The notes under the pieces: model-generated | Database searches by the model: none | What the model saw: the letters and a program-made list of their open reading frames with translations, nothing else | What the model was told of the DNA's origin: nothing | NCBI GenBank assembly: GCA_903915565.1 | Contig: CAIWTG010000136.1 | Location: 1-17,180 of the forward strand | Origin: an uncultured Chloroflexota bacterium | Lineage (GTDB): Bacteria; Chloroflexota; Dehalococcoidia; Dehalococcoidales; RBG-16-60-22 | Length of the DNA stretch: 17,180 nucleotides | Reading direction: 5' to 3' | In this document: positions 7,372 through 12,986 of the stretch, piece by piece | How positions within the stretch are numbered: position 1 is the stretch's first letter | How the letters are laid out: each line of letters starts with the position of its first letter | Translations under genes and position numbers: made by a program

Positions 7372-8139
7372 TTACTCGTCCTCTTCCTCTTCTTCATCGG
7401 GAGGTGCCGCGGCAGTTTCTTCCCTAACATGTGGCAGCAGTACGGCGCCTCTTCCCCGTTTCTTGGCCGAGCGCGCCGGCAGTTTGCCGATATTTTTACG
7501 CAGCTCTTTCAAGTCGTCGCCATCCGCCATTACCCCATCAATCTCGGCGTCCTGGAGCGCTTTTAACTCCGCCTCACTGATATTCGCCGGCACGGGCACT
7601 ATCAGCGGCTTGCCGATGAAGTTCGCCAGGTGGCGGTATATCATTAAACGGTGTATGGTTAATGTCTCATCTTTTTCCAGCGTGTCGGTTACCAGTACGG
7701 CGTCTGCCGGCAGGTCGTTAATCGCTCTCAACAGCCCGTCGTCCATCGACGACTCTACCTGCAGTACCTTCCCGATTTTCTCATCCTGCGGCAGGTCGCT
7801 AATCTTGCTGGTCGGAGAAAATACCACAAAGTCGCACCCGGCCTCAACCAGCGGCGTTACACCCCCGCCCCCCTCATCTAAATATCCTCCCCACGGCACG
7901 TCACCCGTGGCTTTAGCTGTTTTCTGGAAGTCTTTGATAGCGGTCTCGGCTTTGTCGTCATAAAAAAGAACGGCATCGGCCCCGGTGTTAACCTTGGTCG
8001 GCGTTGCCGTGCTGTCTATCTTTACCCTCCCGAGAATCAGCATTTTCCCGCCGACTTCTTCCGCCTTCGATGTATGGAAACCCATCGGCGTTGGCGCTGC
8101 CTGTGAAACTTTCTTTAGTTTTTCAATCAGTTTACTCAT
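7372..8139 (-). CDS. Conserved-looking protein of unknown function with acidic tail
   Basis: 255 aa, family not recognised. Strand-like segments recur at regular spacing (GADAVLFYD, GCDFVVFSP, ADAVLVTD, EIDGVMADGDD), which suggests an alpha/beta barrel or similar repeated fold. The C-terminus has a basic patch (ARSAKKRGRG) followed by a run of acidic residues (DEEEEEDE), probably disordered. No signal peptide or membrane segment. The start at 8139 is chosen because AGAGGTGA lies just upstream. Longer in-frame starts up to 8178 fall at or upstream of the predicted promoter's -10 box or have no ribosome-binding site. The bicupin gene converges on it, which says little about function. Confidence 0.7.
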   Translation of the reverse strand: MSKLIEKLKKVSQAAPTPMGFHTSKAEEVGGKMLILGRVKIDSTATPTKVNTGADAVLFYDDKAETAIKDFQKTAKATGDVPWGGYLDEGGGGVTPLVEAGCDFVVFSPTSKISDLPQDEKIGKVLQVESSMDDGLLRAINDLPADAVLVTDTLEKDETLTIHRLMIYRHLANFIGKPLIVPVPANISEAELKALQDAEIDGVMADGDDLKELRKNIGKLPARSAKKRGRGAVLLPHVREETAAAPPDEEEEEDE

Positions 8140-8167
8140 CTTCACCTCTTTACCTCTACCTGATTTC

Positions 8168-8197
8168 ATTATAGGCAAATATTTCTCTCATATACAA
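8168..8197 (-). promoter_or_regulatory. Promoter of the 7372-8139 gene
   Basis: -10 TATAAT (complement of 8168-8173), an 18-bp spacer and TTGTAT (8192-8197) as a partial -35. The predicted start near 8161 leaves a leader of about 22 nt carrying the AGAGGTGA ribosome-binding site. Confidence 0.5.
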
Positions 8198-8287
8198 CCG
8201 CCTCTTTTCTTCACCCATCTTTTGCCTCCTCTCTGCGAACGGAGAACCGACCCAAGCCTGACCAACCCCTAACTACTAACTACTCCT

Positions 8288-8316
8288 TTACCATATCCGC
8301 CCCAAGCTGGTATAAT
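8288..8316 (+). promoter_or_regulatory. Promoter giving a leaderless Crp-family mRNA
   Basis: -35 TTACCA (8288-8293), a 17-bp spacer, and an extended -10 TGGTATAAT with TATAAT at 8311-8316. The ATG at 8324 begins 8 bases after the -10, at the expected transcription start, and no ribosome-binding site is present. Confidence 0.6.
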
Positions 8317-8323
8317 CTGACAT

Positions 8324-8986
8324 ATGGCAATAAGCCTGGACTCACTAAAATCCATACCCTATTTCACCGGCTTGAGCGACTCGGCTATGGCTGCGGTTAA
8401 TAGCCACATCTTTGAAAAGAAAGCGGTCCGTGGTGATATCCTCGTTTTTGAAGGAGAACCGGCGGAAGCCATGTATTACGTTACCTCCGGCGTCGTCAAG
8501 GTTTTTAAGACCTCCGCCGATGGCAAGGAGCAGATTCTCCGTATCATCCGCCCCGGCGATACTTTTAATGATGTTCCTGCCCTGGGTGGTGTTAATCTCG
8601 CCAGCGCTGCAGCTTTAAGTGTTGCTGTTCTTTATGGCATCAAGAAAAAAGACCTGGAAACCCTCTCCCGCGACTTTCCGCAAGTAGCCTTGAATATCAT
8701 TAAAGTGCTGTCCATCCGCGTGCAGGAAATGATATCTCTGGTGGAAGACCTGTCCTTCCGGCATGTTAACAGCCGTGTCGCCAAAATATTGTTGGAATAT
8801 GCCGGCAATGGTGATAAACCCCGCCTCACCCAGCAGGAAATGGCGGCCATGATAGGCACTGCCCGTGAGATGGTCGGGCGCTCCTTCAGAAGCCTGGAAG
8901 CGGAAGGCGCCATCAGGGTGGAGCGGAACCATATCATTATCGCCGATTACGTTATCTTAAAAAAGATAGCCGGCGTTGCAGAATGA
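8324..8986 (+). CDS. Crp/Fnr-family transcriptional regulator
   Basis: 220 aa. The N-terminal cyclic-nucleotide-type beta-roll spans about 10-125 (RGDILVFEGEPAEAMYYVTSGVVKVFK, then RPGDTF). A long dimerisation helix covers about 118-142. A C-terminal winged helix-turn-helix follows at about 150-205, with recognition helix TAREMVGRSFRSLEAEG (R181, E182 and R186 at the usual DNA-contact positions). There are no cysteines, so it is not an iron-sulfur FNR, and the cAMP-contact residues typical of Crp are not evident. The effector is unknown. The next gene is a ferredoxin 63 bases downstream, and a predicted selenoprotein redoxin follows, so redox control is a reasonable guess. Its promoter implies leaderless translation. 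Confidence 0.9.
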   Translation: MAISLDSLKSIPYFTGLSDSAMAAVNSHIFEKKAVRGDILVFEGEPAEAMYYVTSGVVKVFKTSADGKEQILRIIRPGDTFNDVPALGGVNLASAAALSVAVLYGIKKKDLETLSRDFPQVALNIIKVLSIRVQEMISLVEDLSFRHVNSRVAKILLEYAGNGDKPRLTQQEMAAMIGTAREMVGRSFRSLEAEGAIRVERNHIIIADYVILKKIAGVAE

Positions 8987-9049
8987 GAGAAAGGTCACAT
9001 ACGTTTTAATGTTGGTAAAACTACAATATGATTATAGGGAGATGGTGAT

Positions 9050-9262
9050 ATGCCAGAACTACCTGTAATTAATGAAGCTAAATGTGACCACTGCGGTTTG
9101 TGCGTCAGTGTTTGTGTCTGCGGCGCGCTGCAATTGAAGGATAATAAAATATCCATCGTTAAAGTTAACGATTGCGGTTGGTGCACGATGTGCGAGCTTG
9201 TTTGCCCTACCGGCGCTATCTCCTGCCCCTTTGAAATTATTATCGAAGACGATAAAAAATAG
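9050..9262 (+). CDS. 2[4Fe-4S] ferredoxin
   Basis: 70 aa electron carrier. Two cluster-binding motifs are intact: C12-x2-C15-x2-C18-x3-C22 and C42-x2-C45-x2-C48-x3-C52-P. The usual proline after the fourth cysteine of the first motif is replaced by valine, and two extra cysteines (C24, C59) are present. The tail is short and acidic. GGGAGATGGTGAT before the ATG serves as ribosome-binding site. It lies between the Crp-type regulator and the small zinc-binding gene; redox partners are not visible here. Confidence 0.9.
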   Translation: MPELPVINEAKCDHCGLCVSVCVCGALQLKDNKISIVKVNDCGWCTMCELVCPTGAISCPFEIIIEDDKK

Positions 9263-9446
9263 CTTTTTACCTGCTGGGTTCCTCTATTTCGCCCCGCCTT
9301 TTCCCCCCTTTATCTATCCCTTGATTCATCGTTTGTTAATAATATCTTCACAATCTCGCGCTATCATTTTTATATAAGACAAAAGTCGCAGACATTTATC
9401 GGTTTTCACCATAAAATAATCATGAATGGTCAATAGGGGGTGTGTG

Positions 9447-9701
9447 ATGAGACAAAGAGTAAAAGAACCAGAAAAAGTCATCCAGGAGTCGGAAAAGCCC
9501 GAGTGCCACCACTTCTGGGTTATAGATGAAGCCAACGGACCTACCAGTTATGGCCGATGCAAATATTGCGGCGAGAAGAAGAAATTCCTCAACGCTTTCC
9601 CGACGTTTAATCCGCTCAAGAAAAACGCCGCTATTTTCAAATTGCCCAGGCTGGCTGAAATTCCTGTCGAGAAGACTGATACTCGTGGCAGGATGAGGTA
9701 A
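9447..9701 (+). CDS. Small CxHxW...CxxCG zinc-binding protein
   Basis: 84 aa. A compact metal-binding module is seen as C20-x-H22-x-W24-V-I ... G-R-C38-x2-C41-G, followed by a lysine run and a proline- and lysine-rich tail. The same module recurs in the 56-aa product at 10418-10588. The ATG at 9447 is preferred over 9426 because AGGGGGTG lies 5-6 bases upstream. Only 4 bases separate its stop from the ATG of the predicted selenoprotein, and its last codons carry that gene's ribosome-binding site (GAGGT), so the two are very likely co-translated. Function unknown. Confidence 0.75.
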   Translation: MRQRVKEPEKVIQESEKPECHHFWVIDEANGPTSYGRCKYCGEKKKFLNAFPTFNPLKKNAAIFKLPRLAEIPVEKTDTRGRMR

Positions 9702-9705
9702 TTCC

Positions 9706-10227
9706 ATGGACGTTAAAATCTATACTTCACCTACGTGAGGCTACTGTTTTCAAGTCAAGAGTTTTCTTGGCCAGCTGGGTGTAAAGTATACGGAATTCGA
9801 CGTTTCTGTCGATGGTGCGGCAGCGGAGGAAATGGTTAATCTAACCGGTCAGATGGGTGTGCCGGTCACTGTAATCAACGGTCAGGCCGTCGTTGGCTTT
9901 GACCGTAACCGCATCCGCGAGTTGCTGTCCACCCCGTCCAGTGTGCCCCCGGTGCGCTTTGGACTTAAAATCGCCGATGCCTCTACGGCCGCCTCGCAGA
10001 TGGGCGTTAGTCCCACGCCCGGCGCGGTTGTCGGCGAAGTCTCACCGGGTTTGCTCGGGGAGAAAGCCGGACTTAACCCCGGCGACATTATTACTGAAAT
10101 TAGCGGCAAGAAAATCACTACCACGGCAGATATGGAAGGCGCTTTAGCCGCCCTCAAGCCCGGCGATATCGTTACTATCCTCTTCGTCCGTACCGGCCAG
10201 ACCAGAAAATCCGAGATTGTCGTCTAA
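9706..10227 (+). CDS. Predicted selenoprotein: glutaredoxin-like (YruB-type) domain fused to a PDZ domain, Sec at codon 11 (TGA 9736-9738)
   Basis: 173 residues if the in-frame TGA at 9736-9738 is read through. Residues 1-82 form a thioredoxin fold of the YruB-type glutaredoxin family: VKIYTSPT-U-GYC (U11, C14), VKSFL, FDVS, the cis-proline loop GVPVTV (P53), INGQAVVGFD and an amphipathic end. The TGA falls on the first active-site cysteine of CxxC. Residues about 84-173 form a PDZ domain (FGLKIAD, GAVVGEVSPG, AGLNPGDIITEISGKKI, ALKPGDIVTILFVRTG). The ATG has GAGGT six bases upstream and lies 4 bases after the previous gene. A SECIS-like hairpin follows the TGA at 9744-9774. Without recoding, only a fragment starting at 9832, lacking the active site and a ribosome-binding site, would be called. 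The alternative is a nonsense mutation, but the frame is intact on both sides and the position is diagnostic. No signal peptide is seen; cytoplasmic thiol-disulfide or peroxide-linked reduction is inferred. Confidence 0.87.
9744..9774 (+). promoter_or_regulatory. Bacterial-type SECIS element
   Basis: A hairpin lies within the coding sequence just after the TGA. Stem GTCAAGA (9754-9760) pairs with TCTTGGC (9765-9771), seven pairs including one G-U, around a GTTT tetraloop (9761-9764). CTG/CAG (9744-9746, 9772-9774) can close it below a 7-nt bulge. The loop begins with G, and 22 nt separate the TGA from the loop, which fits the known bacterial SECIS pattern read by SelB. Confidence 0.72.
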
Positions 10228-10242
10228 CAAACAACAAAAACC

Positions 10243-10262
10243 ATCCCGACGTAAGTCGGGAT
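10243..10262. repeat. Palindrome after the selenoprotein gene
   Basis: Perfect 8-bp arms ATCCCGAC/GTCGGGAT with a GTAA centre, 15 bases after the stop. No T-tract follows, so any terminator role is doubtful. Confidence 0.5.
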
Positions 10263-10282
10263 CCAGTTCTTTCCGCCTCCAC

Positions 10283-10380
10283 GTCATTCCCGACCTGATC
10301 GGGAATCCATAATTGCCAGTTTACATTTTGGGGTATTGACGTCTCCCCTTTGTAAGGGGAGACAAGAGAAGGATTTTTCC
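10283..10380. repeat. Composite palindromic repeat, copy B
   Basis: Palindrome ATTCCCGA/TCGGGAAT (10286-10293, 10299-10306) is followed by ATTTTGGGGTATTGACGTC and a perfect 10-bp hairpin GTCTCCCCTT-TGT-AAGGGGAGAC (10341-10363), then AGAGAAGGATTTTT. It matches copy A at 5248-5345 almost word for word in the linker. On the plus strand the hairpin is followed at a distance by five T. Confidence 0.65.
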
Positions 10381-10417
10381 TTTTACTACCTGACCCCATA
10401 AACCTGTCTAACTAAAA

Positions 10418-10588
10418 CTAGAGAATGCTGACGGCTGGTCTATGTATTCTCCACCTGTGGCTATTCTTGCGCATCTGCTCTTCTAGTCTTAGTTTTTCAA
10501 AATCTCTTATGGCGCCGCACTTTTTGCAACAACCCACCAAATGGTCTCCGATCATCCACCAGTGAATACACAAGGAGTCTAAAGTCAT
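10418..10588 (-). CDS. Very small CxHxW...CxxCG zinc-binding protein
   Basis: 56 aa. The ATG is preceded by a strong GGAGGT ribosome-binding site 4 bases upstream. The product shows C7-x-H9-x-W11-M-I ... G-C20-C21-x2-C24-G and then a charged, arginine-rich helix. Spacing and flanking residues match the metal-binding module of the 84-aa product at 9447-9701, so the two are probably paralogs. Function unknown. It lies 69 bases downstream of a 45-aa gene on the same strand. Confidence 0.62.
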   Translation of the reverse strand: MTLDSLCIHWWMIGDHLVGCCKKCGAIRDFEKLRLEEQMRKNSHRWRIHRPAVSIL

Positions 10589-10657
10589 GATACCTCCGTT
10601 TCATTCCTGGGTAATAGCAATGTTATTGCCTGAATCGGTATGTCTTACCAGGCATAT

Positions 10658-10795
10658 CTACGCCTGATGAACTACTGTATATAAGCCGCTAATCAATTTC
10701 TCTCGTTCTTTTAAATCAAAAACGTCCCGGCGAATCCGGGCCTTCTCTTTGCGAATAAATTTCTTCCTTGATTGTGAAATATTATGCGTATTCAT
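10658..10795 (-). CDS. Very small basic protein, hypothetical
   Basis: 45 aa. Strongly basic N-terminal half (SRKKFIRKEKARIRRDV) followed by a predicted helix (FDLKEREKLISGLYTVV). The composition and the clean start-to-stop frame look protein-like, but the ribosome-binding site is weak: AAGGA lies about 14 bases upstream. No family recognised; an RNA- or ribosome-associated peptide is a guess from charge alone. Its same-strand neighbour downstream is the 56-aa zinc protein. Confidence 0.42.
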   Translation of the reverse strand: MNTHNISQSRKKFIRKEKARIRRDVFDLKEREKLISGLYTVVHQA

Positions 10796-10838
10796 TTATG
10801 CCAGCCGTTCCTTCCAAACTTATTTTCATGGCGTGCCC

Positions 10839-10869
10839 TGATAGCCTTATTTCGATAATATGGCTATCA
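10839..10869. repeat. Inverted repeat upstream of the 45-aa gene
   Basis: Arms TGATAGCC (10839-10846) and GGCTATCA (10862-10869) are perfect. Inside, TTAT/ATAA can pair around a TTCG loop. It could be an operator, or a terminator-like stem without a T-tract. Confidence 0.4.
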
Positions 10870-10894
10870 TTTTGAAGCATCTTGTTAGTAATCT

Positions 10895-10941
10895 AGGAGG
10901 GCAGACAACACCAGATAATTATTCATATTGACTGCCCTTCT
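10895..10941. repeat. Inverted repeat between the small genes and the zf-trcl gene
   Basis: AGGAGGGCAG (10895-10904) and CTGCCCTTCT (10932-10941) pair over 10 positions with one G-T, around a 27-nt AT-rich centre. It lies 50 bases past the zf-trcl stop; role unknown. Confidence 0.4.
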
Positions 10942-10990
10942 AAGGAAACTTCGTTCTATGTGTGACTCTGGTTATAGATACGCAGCAGGC

Positions 10991-11179
10991 TTAATACCGT
11001 GATGCGTAGCTGTTGGCGCCACTATTGGAACGCTGTGCTTTGTTGGTTCGGCGGCACGCGGAACAGCGCTTAGGTTCATTGGTAAAACCTTTTGTCTGGT
11101 AGAATTCTTGTTCCCCGGCCGTGAAAGTGAAGGGTGTCTTGCAGTCTATGCACTGGAGTGACTTGTCTTCAAAACTCAT
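10991..11179 (-). CDS. zf-trcl family zinc-ribbon protein
   Basis: 62 aa. It matches the small 'probable zinc-ribbon' (zf-trcl) pattern: DKSLQCIDC near 5-13, FTFTAGEQEFYQTKGFTNEPKRC, and CSAC with following arginines. The two CxxC pairs would hold one zinc, and the tail after them is serine- and asparagine-rich and basic. The family's role is not established; nucleic-acid binding is often assumed. AGGAGG precedes the ATG by 7 bases, but it and the first bases of the start codon lie within a long hairpin (11178-11228). The promoter is over 100 bases upstream, an unusually long leader for such a small gene. Confidence 0.88.
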   Translation of the reverse strand: MSFEDKSLQCIDCKTPFTFTAGEQEFYQTKGFTNEPKRCSACRRTNKAQRSNSGANSYASRY

Positions 11180-11228
11180 TGGATGGCCTCCTCTCTAAAA
11201 ATTTTAGTTGGAGCTCGGGTCATCCAAT
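11178..11228 (-). promoter_or_regulatory. Leader hairpin masking the start of the zf-trcl gene
   Basis: In the mRNA, AUUGGAUG (complement of 11221-11228) pairs perfectly with CAUCCAAU (complement of 11178-11185), whose last two bases are the AU of the start codon. Inside it CUCC pairs with the GGAG of the ribosome-binding site, and CUAAA pairs with UUUAG around a short AU loop. All three stems nest in one hairpin. Confidence 0.6.
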
Positions 11229-11292
11229 ACTTGAATAAATCTATGGGGATTCAAAGAAGTTGATAAATAACCTAAACAGGAACTATACATAA

Positions 11293-11322
11293 AGTGTATA
11301 TCTAAATGACTCTATTTGTCAA
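11293..11322 (-). promoter_or_regulatory. Promoter of the zf-trcl gene
   Basis: Minus strand: -35 TTGACA (11317-11322, 6 of 6), an 18-bp spacer, -10 TACACT (11293-11298, 4 of 6). Start expected near 11286, giving a leader of about 107 nt. Confidence 0.5.
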
Positions 11323-11391
11323 GTTGAACCATTACCGAAGTCAATGAACCTCTCCCCACGATAACATCTGAAAGCTGCCATTCCAACAGCC

Positions 11392-11419
11392 TTGAACAAA
11401 ACTTTGCATTGTGTATAAC
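11392..11419 (+). promoter_or_regulatory. Candidate promoter of the membrane-protein gene
   Basis: TTGAAC (11392-11397), a 16-bp spacer, TATAAC (11414-11419). The leader would be about 98 nt. Confidence 0.4.
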
Positions 11420-11523
11420 ATATAAGGATGTGATAACCAGACATTCCTATTGTCTTGATAAGGTTTTTATCAGTAGAATATTTTCAATCGGGGTTAGTTC
11501 TTTCAACTTGGAGGTCAAGAAAA

Positions 11524-12141
11524 ATGATAGACATTATTTATTTAGTAACCCTGGGTTTAACGATGGTTGTCGTTTTAGTGGACTTCTACTATTCGTTTCA
11601 GTCAAAGAAAATGCTGGAGGCAAAGATAGAAGAAACGAAAAACGAGGTGATGATGGGCTCCCGCCCCTTATTAGTTGCCAGGGCGGTGTTTCATGAGGGG
11701 GCGAAGTCATATGAGCATGATGCTTTGTCTGCGCCCGAAGGCACGAAGACATCCGATGAACTTTCGCCTGCTTCCCATTTCTCGCATTTTGAATTATTCA
11801 ACGCCGGTAACAGTCCGGCTATCGGCTTGGAAATTTCCTTGATGAATGAGGATAAAACCATTCTACAGTCTGAAAGTATAGGATTCCTGCGTAATAATGA
11901 GCAGGCGCTTTCGTTCATTCCCATCAAACTGGAAACACACAAAACCTATTATATTGTTTGTGAATATGAAAGTATCCGCAGCCGCGTAAGAAAAATATGG
12001 TATCAAATGTGGCTGCCGTTTACAACCGTGGAAAGCGCGGCGAAAAATACGATTACCGTCAATGCTGGTGAATTGGATTTTAAAGAGGTTTTAATCACCG
12101 AACGCATTGACGCCTTAAAAACCAGGGACAAACCGCAGTAA
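11524..12141 (+). CDS. Single-pass membrane protein of unknown function
   Basis: 205 aa. One N-terminal transmembrane helix (about residues 3-25, IIYLVTLGLTMVVVLVDFYY) is followed by a lysine/glutamate-rich helix (QSKKMLEAKIEETKNEV). After it comes a beta-rich domain with FELFNAGNSPAIGLEISLMNE near 90-115, a pattern seen in many uncharacterised anchored proteins. The lysines just after the helix and the acidic N-terminus suggest the C-terminal domain faces the cytoplasm. GGAGG lies 10 bases upstream of the ATG at 11524, so longer in-frame starts (11455) are not used. The gene is convergent with the LuxR-type regulator. Function unknown. Confidence 0.78.
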   Translation: MIDIIYLVTLGLTMVVVLVDFYYSFQSKKMLEAKIEETKNEVMMGSRPLLVARAVFHEGAKSYEHDALSAPEGTKTSDELSPASHFSHFELFNAGNSPAIGLEISLMNEDKTILQSESIGFLRNNEQALSFIPIKLETHKTYYIVCEYESIRSRVRKIWYQMWLPFTTVESAAKNTITVNAGELDFKEVLITERIDALKTRDKPQ

Positions 12142-12153
12142 AAACAGGGCCGG

Positions 12154-12182
12154 CTGTGAACATCCTCGTGCGTCGCTCACAG
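12154..12182. repeat. Weak inverted repeat between convergent genes
   Basis: CTGTGA/TCACAG arms around a 17-nt centre, between the membrane-protein stop and the LuxR-type gene stop. It could be a bidirectional terminator, but no T-tract follows. Confidence 0.3.
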
Positions 12183-12222
12183 GTTGAAAACTGGACGGGA
12201 CAAAATGAGACCAGCCTGGCCT

Positions 12223-12972
12223 TCAGGCAGCTGTCTTCGGCTCAAATTGGAGCTGATCAAGAATAGGTGTAATCGGATTGCCCACAATACCCGCTTGGGC
12301 GGCGATAATAGCCGCATGAGTACGGCTGCGTGCCTGCATCTTGTCGATAACGTTACGGACGTGTTTTTTGGCCGTGTCCATGGTAATGTTTAGACTATCG
12401 GCGATTATTTTATTCGAATCTCCATTCCCCATAAGCCTAAGCACATCAACTTCCCTCTCGGTGAGGTGAGCCGCTTCAGCCGTACGCTCGGCCAGTGTTT
12501 TCCGTCCGTTTTGAATCAAATTCTCCACGGCAGTGTGCAATAATTCCGTCTTCATCTGCATGCCGCCCTGGACCACACGATGGATACTTTGCAGCAGCAT
12601 ATCCGGTGTCATGTCCTGGAGGAAGATATATCCCCCCGCGCCCGCATGTATGGCGTCAATTACATAAGTGTCGTTGACATTCTCCGTCAGCACCAGGACC
12701 GCAATCTCCGGGAATTCATCCTTGATAATCCTCGTAGCTTGCACACCATCAATTTTACCACTCCGGGACTCGGTTAATACTACTTTGACAGGCCGTCCCT
12801 TGCTACGTGCCAGTTTAATTTCCCGAAGAGCTTCAATACCATTCGTAGCATCTTCAACCACATCGATTCCCTCATCTTCAGCCAGGATAGCTTGCAACCC
12901 ATGACGAACAACTGGACTGAAACCAATCATCAAAACTCGCAGTGTTTCAGATTTGCGTTGTATAGCTGACAT
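12223..12972 (-). CDS. LuxR/NarL-type response regulator with a degenerate receiver domain
   Basis: 249 aa. Residues about 11-135 form a receiver-like domain and 168-230 a LuxR helix-turn-helix (LTEREVDVLRLMGNGDSNKIIADSL, then TAKKHVRNVIDKM). The receiver lacks the usual phosphorylation chemistry: the acidic pair after the first strand is G17-F18, the acceptor aspartate position is E68 (VVLTE), and the conserved lysine is missing around GYIFLQD; T96 remains. It therefore probably does not take phosphate from a kinase, and no kinase gene is nearby. E68 may mimic the phosphorylated state. The start at 12972 follows GGGGGTGA; a GTG at 12981 lies inside that site and is rejected. A TTGACA-17-TAGAAT promoter drives it, and a palindrome sits in its leader. 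Confidence 0.9.
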   Translation of the reverse strand: MSAIQRKSETLRVLMIGFSPVVRHGLQAILAEDEGIDVVEDATNGIEALREIKLARSKGRPVKVVLTESRSGKIDGVQATRIIKDEFPEIAVLVLTENVNDTYVIDAIHAGAGGYIFLQDMTPDMLLQSIHRVVQGGMQMKTELLHTAVENLIQNGRKTLAERTAEAAHLTEREVDVLRLMGNGDSNKIIADSLNITMDTAKKHVRNVIDKMQARSRTHAAIIAAQAGIVGNPITPILDQLQFEPKTAA

Positions 12973-12986
12973 AGTGGTCACCCCCT

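Larger units (their letters stand above)
11180..11523. other. Intergenic region with back-to-back promoters
   Basis: 344 bases between the divergent zf-trcl and membrane-protein genes. It contains the zf-trcl leader hairpin (11178-11228), its promoter (11293-11322) and a promoter candidate for the plus-strand gene (11392-11419). No further gene is seen; an open frame starting at 11455 is only an upstream extension of the membrane-protein gene. Confidence 0.55.

Noticed and set aside
8324..8986. FNR-type oxygen sensor
   Set aside because: The protein contains no cysteine, so it cannot hold a [4Fe-4S] cluster.
9736..9738. TGA read as a nonsense mutation making a pseudogene
   Set aside because: The reading frame is clean on both sides, the only defect falls on the residue known to be replaced by Sec in redoxins, and a SECIS-like hairpin follows at the right distance. 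Kept as the main alternative, not the preferred reading.
9736..9738. Genome-wide reassignment of UGA to tryptophan or glycine
   Set aside because: Other genes in the window, such as the Crp-type regulator and rseP, end at UGA in normal positions, and the site calls for Cys/Sec rather than Trp or Gly.
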